DNA of 64,000 nucleotides from Micromonospora carbonacea (GCF_014205165.1 NZ_JACHMZ010000001.1:1400001-1464000); one strand, 5' to 3'. Positions 43,205 through 52,142 are shown, counted from the first letter of the stretch. The notes: generated from the sequence alone by a model not told the origin. Numbers and translations are program-made.

Positions 43205-44491
43205 GTGCAACGCATCCTGTCCACCCAGCTCCCCGCCCACGTCGGCGCGACCGTCCGGGTCGCCGGCTGGGTCCACCGCCGCCGGCTGCTCAAGTCGGTG
43301 GCGTTCCTGATCGTGCGGGACGCCGCCGGGCTGACCCAGGTGGTCGCCGCCGACCCGGTCGCCCGCGCCGCCGTCGAGCGGCTCACCGAGGAGACCGTCG
43401 TCGAGGTCACCGGAACAGTGGTCGCGAACCCGGCGGCCCCCGCCGGGGTCGAGCTGACCCACCCGACGGTACGACCGCTCGGCCCGCCCGCCGCCGCGCC
43501 CCCGTTCGACCTGTACCGGCCGGCGCTGGCGGCGACCCTGCCCACCCAGCTCGACCATGCACCCGTCGCCCTACGCCATCCGCGCAGGTCGGCGGCGCTG
43601 CGCGTTGCGGCGGCGGCGGTCGCCGGGTTCCGGGCCGCCCTCGACGCCCGCGACTTCGTGGAGATCCACACCCCGAAGGTGGTCGCCTCGTCCACCGAGA
43701 GCGGGGCGAATGTCTTCGCGTTGGACTGGTTCGGCCGGCCCGCGTACCTCGCCCAGTCGCCGCAGTTCTACAAGCAGCTCATGGTCGGCGTCTTCGAGCG
43801 CGTGTACGAGGTCGGACCGGTGTTCCGGGCCGAGCCGCACGACACCGCCCGGCACCTGGCCCAGTACACCTCCCTCGACGCGGAGCTGGGCTTCGTCGGC
43901 GACCACACCGACGTGATGGCCGTGCTGCGGGACACCCTCGCCGGGATGCTGGCGACCGTGGCGGACCGGGCGGGTGCCGCGCTGGGCACGCTGGGCGTGA
44001 CGGTGCCGCAGGTGCCGGCGAGTATCCCCGCCGTGCACTTCACCGAGGCCCTGGCGATCGCCGGAGCGCCGGCCGACGAGCCGGACCTGGCCCCCGCCCA
44101 CGAGCGGGCGCTGGGGGAGTGGGCCCGCCGCGAACACGGCAGCGAGTTCGTCTTCGTCACCGGGTACCCGATGGCGAAGCGGCCCTTCTACACCCACCCG
44201 GACCCGGCGCGGCCGGCGTACTCGAACGGGTTCGACCTGCTGTTCCGCGGCCTTGAGCTGGTCACGGGCGGGCAGCGCCTGCACCGGCACGACGACTACC
44301 TGGCGGCGCTCGCGGCGCGCGGCGAGCCGGTCGAGCCGTACGCCGGGTACGTCGACGCGTTCCGGCACGGCATGCCGCCGCACGGCGGCTTCGCGATCGG
44401 CCTGGAACGCTTCGTGGCCCGCCTGGTCGGCGCGGCCAACGTCCGCGAGGTCACGGCCTTTCCCCGCGACCTGCACCGCCTCATCCCCTGA
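43205..44491 (+). CDS. aspS: Archaeal-type aspartyl-tRNA synthetase (probably non-discriminating)
   Basis: A 428-residue class IIb synthetase. The N-terminal OB fold (VRVAGWVHRRRLLKSVAFLI) reads the anticodon; the catalytic domain has FVEIHTPKVVASSTESGANV, motif 2 VFRAEPHDTARHLAQYTSLD and motif 3 GGFAIGLERFVARLV with FPRD near the end. The length and motifs fit the archaeal/Deinococcus AspRS2 type rather than the 580-residue bacterial AspRS, which suggests lateral origin. It charges tRNA-Asp, and possibly tRNA-Asn. GTG 43205 has GAGGAGGT 8 nt upstream, sequestered by the T-box leader. A general AspRS probably exists elsewhere in the genome. Confidence 0.9.
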   Translation: MQRILSTQLPAHVGATVRVAGWVHRRRLLKSVAFLIVRDAAGLTQVVAADPVARAAVERLTEETVVEVTGTVVANPAAPAGVELTHPTVRPLGPPAAAPPFDLYRPALAATLPTQLDHAPVALRHPRRSAALRVAAAAVAGFRAALDARDFVEIHTPKVVASSTESGANVFALDWFGRPAYLAQSPQFYKQLMVGVFERVYEVGPVFRAEPHDTARHLAQYTSLDAELGFVGDHTDVMAVLRDTLAGMLATVADRAGAALGTLGVTVPQVPASIPAVHFTEALAIAGAPADEPDLAPAHERALGEWARREHGSEFVFVTGYPMAKRPFYTHPDPARPAYSNGFDLLFRGLELVTGGQRLHRHDDYLAALAARGEPVEPYAGYVDAFRHGMPPHGGFAIGLERFVARLVGAANVREVTAFPRDLHRLIP

Positions 44492-44534
44492 CGCGCCCGT
44501 CCCGGCGGCCGAGTGTCCAGCGCTGAGCCGAAGG

Positions 44535-44554
44535 CCACGCCACGCCACGCCACG
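44535..44554. repeat. Four tandem copies of CCACG
   Basis: A 5-bp unit repeated four times directly against the lipB stop codon, within the 64-bp gap between convergent aspS and lipB. A slippage-prone simple repeat. Confidence 0.7.
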
Positions 44555-44555
44555 C

Positions 44556-45197
44556 CTAGAGCGTGACCAGGGTGGGCAGGCGGCGCTCCACCACCGGCAG
44601 CACGTCGGCCACGGTGACCGGGCGGCCCAGCTCCGCGGTGAGTGAGGTGACCCCGGCGTCGCGGATGCCGCAGGGCACGATCCGGTCGAAGTAGGCCAGG
44701 TCGCAGTCGCAGTTGATTGAGAAGCCGTGCTGGGTGACCCCGCGGGCGACCCGGATGCCGATGGCGGCGACCTTGCGGGCGGGGCCCCGGTCGTCCTCGG
44801 GCACCCAGACGCCGCTGCGCCCCGCGACCCGGTCGGCGGCGAGGCCGAACTCGGCGCAGACGTCGATCAGCAGCTGCTCGGTGCGGCGCACGTACGCGAC
44901 GACGTCCACCGGGTCGGGCAGCTTCACGATCGGGTAGCCGACCAGCTGCCCCGGGCCGTGCCAGGTGATCTTGCCGCCGCGGTCCACGTCGACGACGGGG
45001 GTGCCGTCCAGCGGCCGGTCCCACGGCTCGGTGCGCTTGCCGGCCGTGTAGACGCTCGGGTGCTCCAGCAGCAGCACCGTGTCGCCGCGCTCGCCGGCCA
45101 CCACCGCCTCGTGCAGCCGGCGCTGCTCGTCCCACGCGGCCTGGTAGTCGAGCACCCCTGCACGGACGGCGGTCAGCCCCGGAATCGTCGCGGTCAC
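44556..45197 (-). CDS. lipB: Octanoyl-[acyl carrier protein]:protein N-octanoyltransferase
   Basis: A 213-residue enzyme that moves octanoate from ACP to lipoyl domains. Family signature [20 protein letters not shown] with Arg/His near residue 80, the catalytic Lys in RKVAAIGIR and Cys in FDRIVPCGI are present; Cys-Lys dyad as in the family. GTG 45197 follows TAGGCT (45205-45210) by 7 nt. It works together with lipA (41702-42712) and supplies sucB at 55262-57079. No other gene is fused. Confidence 0.96.
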   Translation of the reverse strand: MTATIPGLTAVRAGVLDYQAAWDEQRRLHEAVVAGERGDTVLLLEHPSVYTAGKRTEPWDRPLDGTPVVDVDRGGKITWHGPGQLVGYPIVKLPDPVDVVAYVRRTEQLLIDVCAEFGLAADRVAGRSGVWVPEDDRGPARKVAAIGIRVARGVTQHGFSINCDCDLAYFDRIVPCGIRDAGVTSLTAELGRPVTVADVLPVVERRLPTLVTL

Positions 45198-45204
45198 GCC
45201 CACC

Positions 45205-45210
45205 AGCCTA
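45205..45210 (-). promoter_or_regulatory. -10 element TAGGCT of lipB
   Basis: TAGGCT on the minus strand, 7 nt before GTG 45197. Confidence 0.55.
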
Positions 45211-45226
45211 GTCCCGCACCCGCCGG

Positions 45227-47056
45227 TCAGGCCGGTGGCACCCGCCACAGCCACACGTCGTCGACGCGCTGCGGCGGGCCGAGCAGGGCGGTGGCGGTGC
45301 GGCGCAGCGCGTCCTCGTCGAGGTCGTACTTCGCGCCCTCCACCCGGTCGGCGAGGACCACCACCTCGACCCCCCAGTACCGCAGGTCGGCCAGGGACAG
45401 CCGGATGCTGCCCTCGGTGACGATCGGGACGAGCCCCGTGCGGCCGGCCTGGTCCATCAGCGTGTCGAAGGTGCGCGGCGGCGGCCCGATCCGGCCCCGG
45501 CCGTCCGGGCCGCCGGGGCCGAGGAAGAACCCCGCCGGGAGGCGGAACTCGCCCTGCCGGTGGGCGAGCGCGTACGCCTGCCAGCGCTGCCCGTCCGGGG
45601 TCACGTCGAGGGTCAGCGGCAGCGGGGTGAGCGTCCCGCCCGGGGAGACGTACTCCTTCCAGGTGCCGGCGGTGATGAACGCCGGCACCGGCTCGCGGAC
45701 CCTGGTCAGCAGCGGCGTGGGCAGCAGCGGCAGCAGCGCCGCCACGAGGCCGAGCCCCCAGGCGGCCCGCGCGGCCCGGCGGCGCGGCGGGTCGGCCCGC
45801 AGCCGGTCGACGGTGTACGCCAGCAGCACCCCGATCACCGGGGCCACGATCAGGGCCAGCCGGGCCGGCAGGGCGGCGTTGACCACCGGCAGGTCGTCCA
45901 GCAGGAGGAACGGCAGCGGGGTGTCGGTGTGCCGGCCGGCCCACTTGGCCCGGGGCCCCCAGGACAGCACGGTGAACACGACGGCGGTGCCGCCGAGGGC
46001 GGCGAGGGTGGCCCGCAGGGCCCGGTCCCGCCGCCACAGCCAGCCGAGGCAGACCGCGGCGAGCAGCAGCAGCGGCACCCCGAAGAAGGAGTTCTCCTCG
46101 GTCGGGTTGGGCGCGAGCGAGGTGCCCAGCCCCGCCTCGCCGGCGAGGGACCGGCGCGGGTACGCCGCGTACGCGGCGATGTCCTCGGCGTGGATGACCG
46201 GGTCGAAGCCGGTGCCGTGGAAGCGCTGCGGCCCGGCGAAGTGCAGCCACAGCGGGTACGCCAGCAGCACCCCGGCGGTCAGCGCCGTCACGCCCAGCCC
46301 GCGCGCGAAGGCGGGCAGCGCCGCGCGGGCCCGCGCCCGCCGCTCGGGGTGCAGCGCCCAGACCGGCAGGAACACGCCGAGCGCGAGGGCGGTGAAGAAC
46401 AGCCCCTCGGCGGCGATGGAGAAGGCGACCGCCACGGCGACGCCGAGCACGACCCCGTTGCGCAGCCAGCGCGCCGGCTCGCGCAGCGCGAACACCCGCC
46501 ACAGCAGCAGCGGCACCAGCCACCCGGCGGTCCAGTTCAGGTGGGCGTTGGCGTGCGACACCATCCCCGGGGAGAACGCCACGAACAGCGCGCCGACGCC
46601 CGCCGCGAGCCGGCTGCGCACGAGCTGCCGGGACAGCAGCAGGTACCAGGCCAGCGCGGTGGCGGCGAGGTTGAGGGTCAGGATCACCAGGAACGTCGCG
46701 GGCGGCCCGATCAGGTACGTCAGCGGCGCGAACACGGCGGCGTACACGGTGATCGAGGTGTTGACCGCGAGGTTCACCCCGTCGGGGACGTTGAGCAGGG
46801 TCGTGAAGAGCGGGTTCTCGCCGTGCGTCAGCGCGTGCGCGCCGAAGGCGAGCAGCCACTCGAACAGCGCCTGGTCGCTGGAGTTGACGGTGATCACCCG
46901 CTGGTCGGGGCCCAGCCACAGCCCGCTGGTGACCCAACCGGCGAGGGCCAGCGCGGCCACCGCGAACAGGGCGTCGGCGCGCCGGTCGCGGCGGCGGCCG
47001 GGGGCGACGGCGGGGGCGGGGGGAGATCCGGCGGCCGGGGGCGGGGAGGACGGCAC
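45227..47056 (-). CDS. GT-C-like multi-pass membrane protein
   Basis: About 609 residues with about 11 membrane helices ([77 protein letters not shown]) and a C-terminal soluble part ([20 protein letters not shown]). A loop with [20 protein letters not shown] and [20 protein letters not shown] resembles the first extracytoplasmic loop of GT-C sugar transferases and YfhO-like proteins. GTG 47056 is preceded by TAACGT (47064-47069) and 7 nt. Substrate unknown. Confidence 0.8.
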   Translation of the reverse strand: MPSSPPPAAGSPPAPAVAPGRRRDRRADALFAVAALALAGWVTSGLWLGPDQRVITVNSSDQALFEWLLAFGAHALTHGENPLFTTLLNVPDGVNLAVNTSITVYAAVFAPLTYLIGPPATFLVILTLNLAATALAWYLLLSRQLVRSRLAAGVGALFVAFSPGMVSHANAHLNWTAGWLVPLLLWRVFALREPARWLRNGVVLGVAVAVAFSIAAEGLFFTALALGVFLPVWALHPERRARARAALPAFARGLGVTALTAGVLLAYPLWLHFAGPQRFHGTGFDPVIHAEDIAAYAAYPRRSLAGEAGLGTSLAPNPTEENSFFGVPLLLLAAVCLGWLWRRDRALRATLAALGGTAVVFTVLSWGPRAKWAGRHTDTPLPFLLLDDLPVVNAALPARLALIVAPVIGVLLAYTVDRLRADPPRRRAARAAWGLGLVAALLPLLPTPLLTRVREPVPAFITAGTWKEYVSPGGTLTPLPLTLDVTPDGQRWQAYALAHRQGEFRLPAGFFLGPGGPDGRGRIGPPPRTFDTLMDQAGRTGLVPIVTEGSIRLSLADLRYWGVEVVVLADRVEGAKYDLDEDALRRTATALLGPPQRVDDVWLWRVPPA

Positions 47057-47063
47057 GCAGCGG

Positions 47064-47069
47064 ACGTTA
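47064..47069 (-). promoter_or_regulatory. -10 element TAACGT of the GT-C-like gene
   Basis: TAACGT on the minus strand, 7 nt before GTG 47056. Confidence 0.55.
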
Positions 47070-47254
47070 CCAACCGGACCCGGGCACGCCGGGGCGACAC
47101 GGGCGCGTCGGGCCCGCCGCCGGGCCGCCGGGTGGCGCACACGTCGACGGCGGCGAATGTGTGACCGGCGACCATGTCGGCGCGAGGAAACGCGGACGTA
47201 ACCTCGCGGCAACTCGGAAGTGACTCAGTTCACAATCCGCGACAGGAGGTCGCC

Positions 47255-48496
47255 GTGCGCCGCTCCACCATCTCGCTCACCCGGCTCGCCGGGGCGGTCG
47301 CCGGGGCCGCGCTCGCCGCGGCGGCCCTGGTCGCCGTCGTCGCCGCGCCCGCCCGGGCCGCCACCCTCACCCAGGTCACCGGCTTCGGCACCAACCCCGG
47401 AAACCTCGCCATGTACGCCTACCGGCCCGACGGCCTCCCGGCGAACGCGCCCGCCGTCGTCCTGCTGCACGGCTGCACCCAGAACGCCGCCGGCTACGTC
47501 GCCAACTCCGGCTGGCAGAAGTACGCCGACCAGTGGAAGTTCGCCCTGATCGTGCCCCAGCAGTCCACCGCCAACCAGGCGCTGACCTGCTTCAACTGGT
47601 TCACCGAGGGCGACATCGCCCGCGGCCGGGGCGAGGCGGCGTCGATCGCGCAGATGGTCGGGTACGCGAAGACCACGTACGGCCTCGACGGCAGCCGCAT
47701 CGCCATCAGCGGGCTGTCGGCGGGCGGGGCGATGGTCTCGGTCATGCTCGCCACCTACCCCGAGCTGTTCGCCGCCGGATCGGTCGTCGCCGGCGTGCCC
47801 TACCGCTGCTCCCCGCCCGCGTCCACCAGCATCTGCCAGTACAGCGGGGTCGACAAGGCCCCCGCCGCGTGGGGCGACCTGGTCCGGGCCGCGTACCCCG
47901 GCTACGCCGGCCGCCGGCCCCGGGTGGCCATCTGGCACGGCACCGCCGACAGCACCGTCGTGCCGGCCAACGCCGTCGAGTCGCGCGACCAGTGGACCGA
48001 CGTGCTCGGCGTCGGGCAGACCCCCACCGGCACGGCGTCGCTGCCCGCCGGCACCAGCCTCGAGGTGTACGGCGACGACGCCGTCCGCCTCTACCGGGTC
48101 GCCGGGATGGGCCACGGCACCCCCGTCGACCCCGGCGCCGGCGCCGACCAGTGCGGCACCGCGGCGGCGTACTTCCTCGACACGATCTGCTCGACGTACC
48201 GCGACGCGCTCTTCTTCGGCCTCGACGGCGGCGGCGCGTCGCCCAGCCCGACCCCGACGGCCACCGCGTCGCCCACCCCCACCCCGACGGCCTCGCCGAC
48301 CGCCTCGCCCACCCCGACCGCGTCGCCCACGTGCGTCACGGCCAGCAACTACGCCCACGTCGCCGCCGGGCGCGCCTACCAGTCCGGGGGCTACGCGTAC
48401 GCCCTCGGCAGCAATCAGCGGATGGGCCTCTACAACGTCTTCTACACGTCCACGCTGAAGCAGACCGCCCCCGGCTACTGGGTGCTCGGCTGCTGA
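47255..48496 (+). CDS. Secreted PHB-depolymerase-family esterase with C-terminal module
   Basis: A 413-residue protein. Signal peptide 1-36 (LAGAVAGAALAAAALVAVVA APARA), then an alpha/beta hydrolase of the PHB-depolymerase/LpqC type: AVVLLHGCTQNAAGYVANSG, the nucleophile in AISGLSAGGAMVSVM and His in VAGMGHGTPVDP. A Ser/Pro/Thr linker (SPTPTATASPTPTPTASPT) follows, then a C-terminal module CVTASNYAHVAAGRAYQSGG...YWVLGC often found on secreted hydrolases. It probably cleaves an ester polymer or acylated polysaccharide. AGGAGGTCGCC precedes GTG 47255. It is followed by repeat copy C and the convergent epimerase. Confidence 0.88.
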   Translation: MRRSTISLTRLAGAVAGAALAAAALVAVVAAPARAATLTQVTGFGTNPGNLAMYAYRPDGLPANAPAVVLLHGCTQNAAGYVANSGWQKYADQWKFALIVPQQSTANQALTCFNWFTEGDIARGRGEAASIAQMVGYAKTTYGLDGSRIAISGLSAGGAMVSVMLATYPELFAAGSVVAGVPYRCSPPASTSICQYSGVDKAPAAWGDLVRAAYPGYAGRRPRVAIWHGTADSTVVPANAVESRDQWTDVLGVGQTPTGTASLPAGTSLEVYGDDAVRLYRVAGMGHGTPVDPGAGADQCGTAAAYFLDTICSTYRDALFFGLDGGGASPSPTPTATASPTPTPTASPTASPTPTASPTCVTASNYAHVAAGRAYQSGGYAYALGSNQRMGLYNVFYTSTLKQTAPGYWVLGC

Positions 48497-48504
48497 CCCG
48501 CTTG

Positions 48505-48556
48505 ATTGCAGGGGCCCCCTGCTATGCAGAAAGCGTTAACAGGGGGCCCTTCCTTC
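48505..48556. repeat. Dispersed palindromic repeat, copy C (inverted)
   Basis: Read on the minus strand it is AAGGAAGGGCCCCCTGTTAA, CGCTTTCTGCATAGCAGG and GGGCCCCTGCAATC. It is the least altered copy and faces opposite to A and B. It fills the 60-bp gap between the convergent esterase and epimerase genes. Confidence 0.87.
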
Positions 48557-49456
48557 TCAGTCGTTGAGGGCGGCGTGCAGGGCGCTCGGCAGGTCCGGGT
48601 GGTGGTACGCGAAGCCGGCCCGGGTCAGCACGGCGGGCAGCACCCGGGCGCTGGTGAGCGCCTCCTGGGCGAAGCCGCCCAGGGCCACCTTCAGGGCCAG
48701 CGCCGGGATCGGCACGACCGCCGGGCGGTGCACCTGGCGGGCCAGCTCCCGGGTGAACTCGGCGTTCGTGACCGGGGCGGGGCCGACGACGTTGACCGCC
48801 CCGGCCACGTCGTCGCGGTCCAGCAGGAACCGCGCCGCGCGCAGCCAGTCGGCCATCGAGATCCACGGCAGCCACTGCCGGCCGCTGCCCAGCCTCCCGG
48901 CGATGCCCAGCCTGAACGGCAGCAGCTGCGGCTTGAGCAGCCCACCGTCGCGGTGCAGCGGCAGCCCGGTGCGCAGCCGGACGACCCGCACCCCGGCGTC
49001 CTCGGCGGGACGGGTGGCCGCCTCCCAGACGCGGCACACGTCGGCGAGGAAGCCCTCGCCCGCCGGGGCGTCCTCCTCGACCACCCGGTCGCCCGTGTTG
49101 CCGTACCAGCCGACGGCCGAGGCGTTCAGCAGCACCGGCGGCCGGTCGGCGGCGGGCAGGCCCGCGATCGTGATGGCCAGCGTGGTGGTCGAGTCGACCC
49201 GGCTGGACCTGATCAGCCTCTTGTACGCGTCGTTCCACCGCTTGTCGCCGACGCCCGCGCCGGCCAGGTTGACCACGGCGTCGGCGTCGGCGACCACCGC
49301 CGGGTCGAGCTGCGCGGCGGTCGGGTTCCACTGCCGCTCGTCGCCGGTGCGCGCCGGCCGCCGGACCAGGCGGGTCACCCGGTGGCCGTCCGCGGTGAGG
49401 TGGTCGGCCAGCCGGGTGCCCAGGAAGCCGGACGCGCCGGCCAGGAGGATCCGCAT
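48557..49456 (-). CDS. TIGR01777-family NAD(P)-binding epimerase-like protein
   Basis: A 299-residue Rossmann protein. RILLAGASGFLGTRLADHLT is the nucleotide motif, then VNLAGAGVGDKRWNDAYKRL, LLNASAVGWYGNTGDRVVEE, and a C-terminal DUF1731 segment (PALALKVALGGFAQEALTSA, then LPSALHAAL). The family is annotated as a sugar-nucleotide epimerase-like protein; its activity is not known. ATG 49456 follows GAAGAT (49463-49468) by 6 nt, so leaderless is likely. Confidence 0.9.
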   Translation of the reverse strand: MRILLAGASGFLGTRLADHLTADGHRVTRLVRRPARTGDERQWNPTAAQLDPAVVADADAVVNLAGAGVGDKRWNDAYKRLIRSSRVDSTTTLAITIAGLPAADRPPVLLNASAVGWYGNTGDRVVEEDAPAGEGFLADVCRVWEAATRPAEDAGVRVVRLRTGLPLHRDGGLLKPQLLPFRLGIAGRLGSGRQWLPWISMADWLRAARFLLDRDDVAGAVNVVGPAPVTNAEFTRELARQVHRPAVVPIPALALKVALGGFAQEALTSARVLPAVLTRAGFAYHHPDLPSALHAALND

Positions 49457-49530
49457 GCCCCCATCTTCGGTCACGGGCGGGCGGTTGGATGCGGTGAGCG
49501 GGATGAAGGAGCCCGCTCAGCTCCTGACAC

Positions 49531-50544
49531 TCAGCCCCCGACGCCGGCCGGGCGCAGGTCGGCCAGGAGACGCTCCACCTCCGCGAACGCGTCGGCCGGC
49601 AGCGGGCCGAGGGCGAGCGTGGCGAAGTTCTCCTCCGCCTGGGCCACCGTGCGGCAGCCGGGGATCGGCAGCGTCCGGTCGCTGCGGGCCAGCAGCCACC
49701 CCAGCGCGCCCTGCGCGAGCGTACGGCCGTCGGCCGTCAGCGCCTGGCGCACCTCGGCGACCCGGGCCGCCCACTGCGGCGTCGGCCGGCCGTCGGTGAA
49801 CCACGCCAGCCACTCCGGGGCCTTCCCGCGCACGTCGTCGCCGCCCAGCGCCGCCTGACTGCCCTGGTAGCGGCCGGTGAGCAGGCCCATCGCGAGCGGC
49901 CCCCGGTTGAGGCTCGCCTGGTCCAGCTCGGCGCAGACGGCGAACATCGCCGCGTTGTCCTTCAGCACCGACTGGTCGTGCTGGATTGCCGCGCAGTGCG
50001 CGCCCGCCTCGGCGAACGCCCGCGCCGAGGCCGGGTTGTCGGTGCTCCACCCGTACGCCCGGATCTTGCCCTGGGCGACGAGGCCCTCCAGGGTGTCGAC
50101 GAGGTCGAGCGCGGCGGGCACCGGCAGGTCGTTGAGGTGCAGCTGGTAGAGGTCGACGTGGTCGGTGCCGAGCCGGCGCAGCGACCCCTCCAGGCTCTCC
50201 ACCGCGTAGCCGGGGGAGGCGTCCGCGCCGGTGGCCAGCCGGGTCGCCTCCTCGGAGCGGTTGCCGAACTTGGTGGCGATCACCACCTCGTCCCGGCGAC
50301 CCGCGAGGGCCCGGCCGAGGACCCGCTCGCTGTGCCCGGCGCCGTAGTTGCTTGCCGTGTCGAACAGCGTCACCCCCAGGTCGAGGGCCCGGTGCACGGT
50401 GCGGATCGACTCGTCGTCGTCGACCTCGCCCCACCCGTACGGCTGCCCGTCGTCGCCCCAGAGCGGCCCGCCGATCGCCCAGCACCCCATGCCGATGGCG
50501 CTGACCTCGATCCCGCTGCGGCCCAGTGTCCGTGTCGTCGTCAT
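49531..50544 (-). CDS. Aldo/keto reductase
   Basis: A 337-residue (beta/alpha)8-barrel oxidoreductase. Catalytic Asp/Tyr in LFDTASNYGAGHSERVLGRA, Lys in VVIATKFGN and His in DHVDLYQLHLND are all visible; the C-terminal cofactor site PIPGCRTVAQAEENFATL indicates NADPH. It reduces aldehydes or ketones. It is divergent from a MerR regulator, with a 20-bp palindrome between them at promoter position, so it is probably the target of that regulator. Confidence 0.93.
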   Translation of the reverse strand: MTTTRTLGRSGIEVSAIGMGCWAIGGPLWGDDGQPYGWGEVDDDESIRTVHRALDLGVTLFDTASNYGAGHSERVLGRALAGRRDEVVIATKFGNRSEEATRLATGADASPGYAVESLEGSLRRLGTDHVDLYQLHLNDLPVPAALDLVDTLEGLVAQGKIRAYGWSTDNPASARAFAEAGAHCAAIQHDQSVLKDNAAMFAVCAELDQASLNRGPLAMGLLTGRYQGSQAALGGDDVRGKAPEWLAWFTDGRPTPQWAARVAEVRQALTADGRTLAQGALGWLLARSDRTLPIPGCRTVAQAEENFATLALGPLPADAFAEVERLLADLRPAGVGG

Positions 50545-50553
50545 GCGCCCAGT

Positions 50554-50591
50554 TTTCTACCTGGAGCGCGCTCCAGGTCAAGCGCTACTGT
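50554..50591. promoter_or_regulatory. MerR-type palindromic operator between divergent promoters
   Basis: ACCTGGAGCGCGCTCCAGGT (50559-50578) is a perfect 20-bp palindrome. On the minus strand TTGACC (50576-50581) and TAGAAA (50554-50559) flank it with a 16-bp spacer, as -35 and -10 of the reductase gene. On the plus strand TACTGT (50586-50591) is 6 nt before GTG 50598. Confidence 0.72.
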
Positions 50592-50597
50592 GCGTCG

Positions 50598-50957
50598 GTG
50601 ACCGGATACGCCCCCTCGGAAGCCGCCCGCCGCAGCGGGTTCAGCCTCGACACCCTGCGTTACTACGAGAAGATCGGCCTGCTCAGCGGCGTCGGCCGCA
50701 CCTCGGCCGGGCGTCGGGTGTTCACCGACGAGGACCTGGGCTGGCTGACGCTGTTCCGCTGCCTGCGCGACACGGGCATGCCGATCGCCGAGATGTGCCG
50801 GTACGCCGAGCTGGCCCGCGCCGGCGACCACACGACCGGGCAGCGCCGGGCGCTGTTGGTGCGGCACGCGGACCGGGTCGAGGAGCAGATGCGTCTGCTC
50901 CAGCGCCAGTACGACCACCTGCGCGAGAAGATCGACTACTACGACACCCTGGGCTGA
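50598..50957 (+). CDS. MerR-family transcriptional regulator
   Basis: A 119-residue protein. The MerR HTH is GYAPSEAARRSGFSLDTLRY YEKIGLL, followed by FTDEDLGWLTLFRCLRDTGM and a dimerisation coiled coil (VRHADRVEEQMRLLQRQYDH LREKIDYY). There is no Cys cluster, so it is not a metal or redox sensor of the usual kind. It is shorter than multidrug MerR proteins. GTG 50598 follows TACTGT by 6 nt. It probably binds the palindrome at 50559-50578 and controls the divergent aldo/keto reductase. Confidence 0.9.
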   Translation: MTGYAPSEAARRSGFSLDTLRYYEKIGLLSGVGRTSAGRRVFTDEDLGWLTLFRCLRDTGMPIAEMCRYAELARAGDHTTGQRRALLVRHADRVEEQMRLLQRQYDHLREKIDYYDTLG

Positions 50958-51022
50958 GTGGGCGCCGGCCGCGCCGCGTTATCCGGTCGACCGCCCCGGT
51001 GACTGGTGGCAGGATGCCCCGG

Positions 51023-51544
51023 ATGTCGGCATCCCGTGGTGACCTGGTCCGGTGGCAGTTCGACCTGACCTGGGCCCTCTTCGAATACCACCTCGAACGG
51101 CTGGAGCCGGCCGACTTCCTCTGGGAGCCGGCCGCGCACTGCTGGACCGTGCGGCCCGGCCCGGCCGGCAGGTGGGTCCCGGACTGGGCGCAGACGGAGC
51201 CCGAGCCGACGCCGGTGCCCACGATCGCCTGGCTCACCTGGCACATCGGGTGGTGGTGGTCGGCGGCGGGGGAGCACCTCCAGGGGCGGCCCGTGCCCCC
51301 GCACACCGAGGTCGCCTGGCCGGGTGCCGGCGCGGCGACGGTCGAGTGGCTGCGCGACCTGCGGCGGCAGTGGCTCGGGCACCTCGACCGGCTCGCCGAC
51401 GCCGACCTCGACCGGGTGGCCGCGTACCCGTGGCCGGCCGACGCCGGGCACACCGTCGCCCACCTGCTCGGCTGGGTCAACGCCGAGCTGATGAAGAACG
51501 TCGCCGAGATCGGGCAGCTCCGGCTGCTGCGAGCAGGCGCATGA
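51023..51544 (+). CDS. DinB-family protein
   Basis: A 173-residue four-helix protein: GDLVRWQFDLTWALFEYHLE, TIAWLTWHIGWWWSAAGEHL with the His of a metal site, and TVAHLLGWVNAELMKNVAEI. It belongs to the DinB/YfiT-like superfamily, some members of which are thiol-dependent transferases; activity unknown. CAGGAT (51010-51015) then 7 nt precede ATG 51023; ATG 51014 is an alternative start. A 116-bp gap leads to the VapB-like gene. Confidence 0.85.
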   Translation: MSASRGDLVRWQFDLTWALFEYHLERLEPADFLWEPAAHCWTVRPGPAGRWVPDWAQTEPEPTPVPTIAWLTWHIGWWWSAAGEHLQGRPVPPHTEVAWPGAGAATVEWLRDLRRQWLGHLDRLADADLDRVAAYPWPADAGHTVAHLLGWVNAELMKNVAEIGQLRLLRAGA

Positions 51545-51648
51545 ACTGGGGCGTCGGCATGTCCAGGGTCTCGCCGCGCTTGCCGCGCTGGCCGCCGCGA
51601 CGATCGCGCCGGGTTTCCTGATGTCGTTGCGGATTTTTCGATTAGCGA

Positions 51649-51654
51649 TACGCT
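51649..51654 (+). promoter_or_regulatory. -10 element TACGCT of the VapB-like/PIN pair
   Basis: TACGCT then 6 nt and ATG 51661. It overlaps AGCG-ATA-CGCT (51644-51654), a small inverted repeat that could be an autorepression site. Confidence 0.5.
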
Positions 51655-51660
51655 CGCAGT

Positions 51661-52131
51661 ATGAGCAGCGCCCTCCGCGAGCGTACGGTCCTACCCCCCG
51701 AAGACCCCGCCAACCTGGCTCGATTTGTGCAGGAGCTGCGGAGCGCGGGCAATCGCGCACGGGCCCGGCTGGTGGGTCCCGACGGCTCCGAGATCGAAAT
51801 TCCGGAGGAGTTGTACGGCGTGCTCCGGGACGTCGTGACGGCCCTGTCCGAAGGGCTGGCCATCTCCATCGCGCCGCACAACACCATGCTGACGACGCAG
51901 GAGGCGGCGGATCTGCTCAACATCTCCCGGCCGACCCTGGTTCGGCTGCTCTCCGACGGCGAGATTCCCCACACGATGCGAGGACGTCACCGTCGAGTCA
52001 TGTTGCGGGACATCCTCGACTATCAGGAGCGCACCCGTCAGGAACGGCGGCAGACGCTCGACCGGATGACGGTTGAGGCCGAGGAAGACGGGCTGTACGA
52101 CCTCACGTCCACTCCGCGAAACACGAGATGA
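51661..52131 (+). CDS. Excisionase-type helix-turn-helix antitoxin
   Basis: A 156-residue protein. The N-terminal half (LARFVQELRSAGNRARARLV, PEELYGVLRDVVTALSEGLA) is followed by an excisionase/MerR-like HTH at about residues 77-125: LTTQEAADLLNISRPTLVRL, LLSDGEIPHTMRGRHRRVML. The acidic C-terminus (VEAEEDGLYDLTSTPRNTR) would cover the toxin. Paired with the PIN-domain frame 11 bp downstream, it is the antitoxin of a type II system. GC content and use of A/T are slightly higher than in flanking genes, which suggests transfer. Confidence 0.87.
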   Translation: MSSALRERTVLPPEDPANLARFVQELRSAGNRARARLVGPDGSEIEIPEELYGVLRDVVTALSEGLAISIAPHNTMLTTQEAADLLNISRPTLVRLLSDGEIPHTMRGRHRRVMLRDILDYQERTRQERRQTLDRMTVEAEEDGLYDLTSTPRNTR

Positions 52132-52142
52132 GGGCGGCCTGA

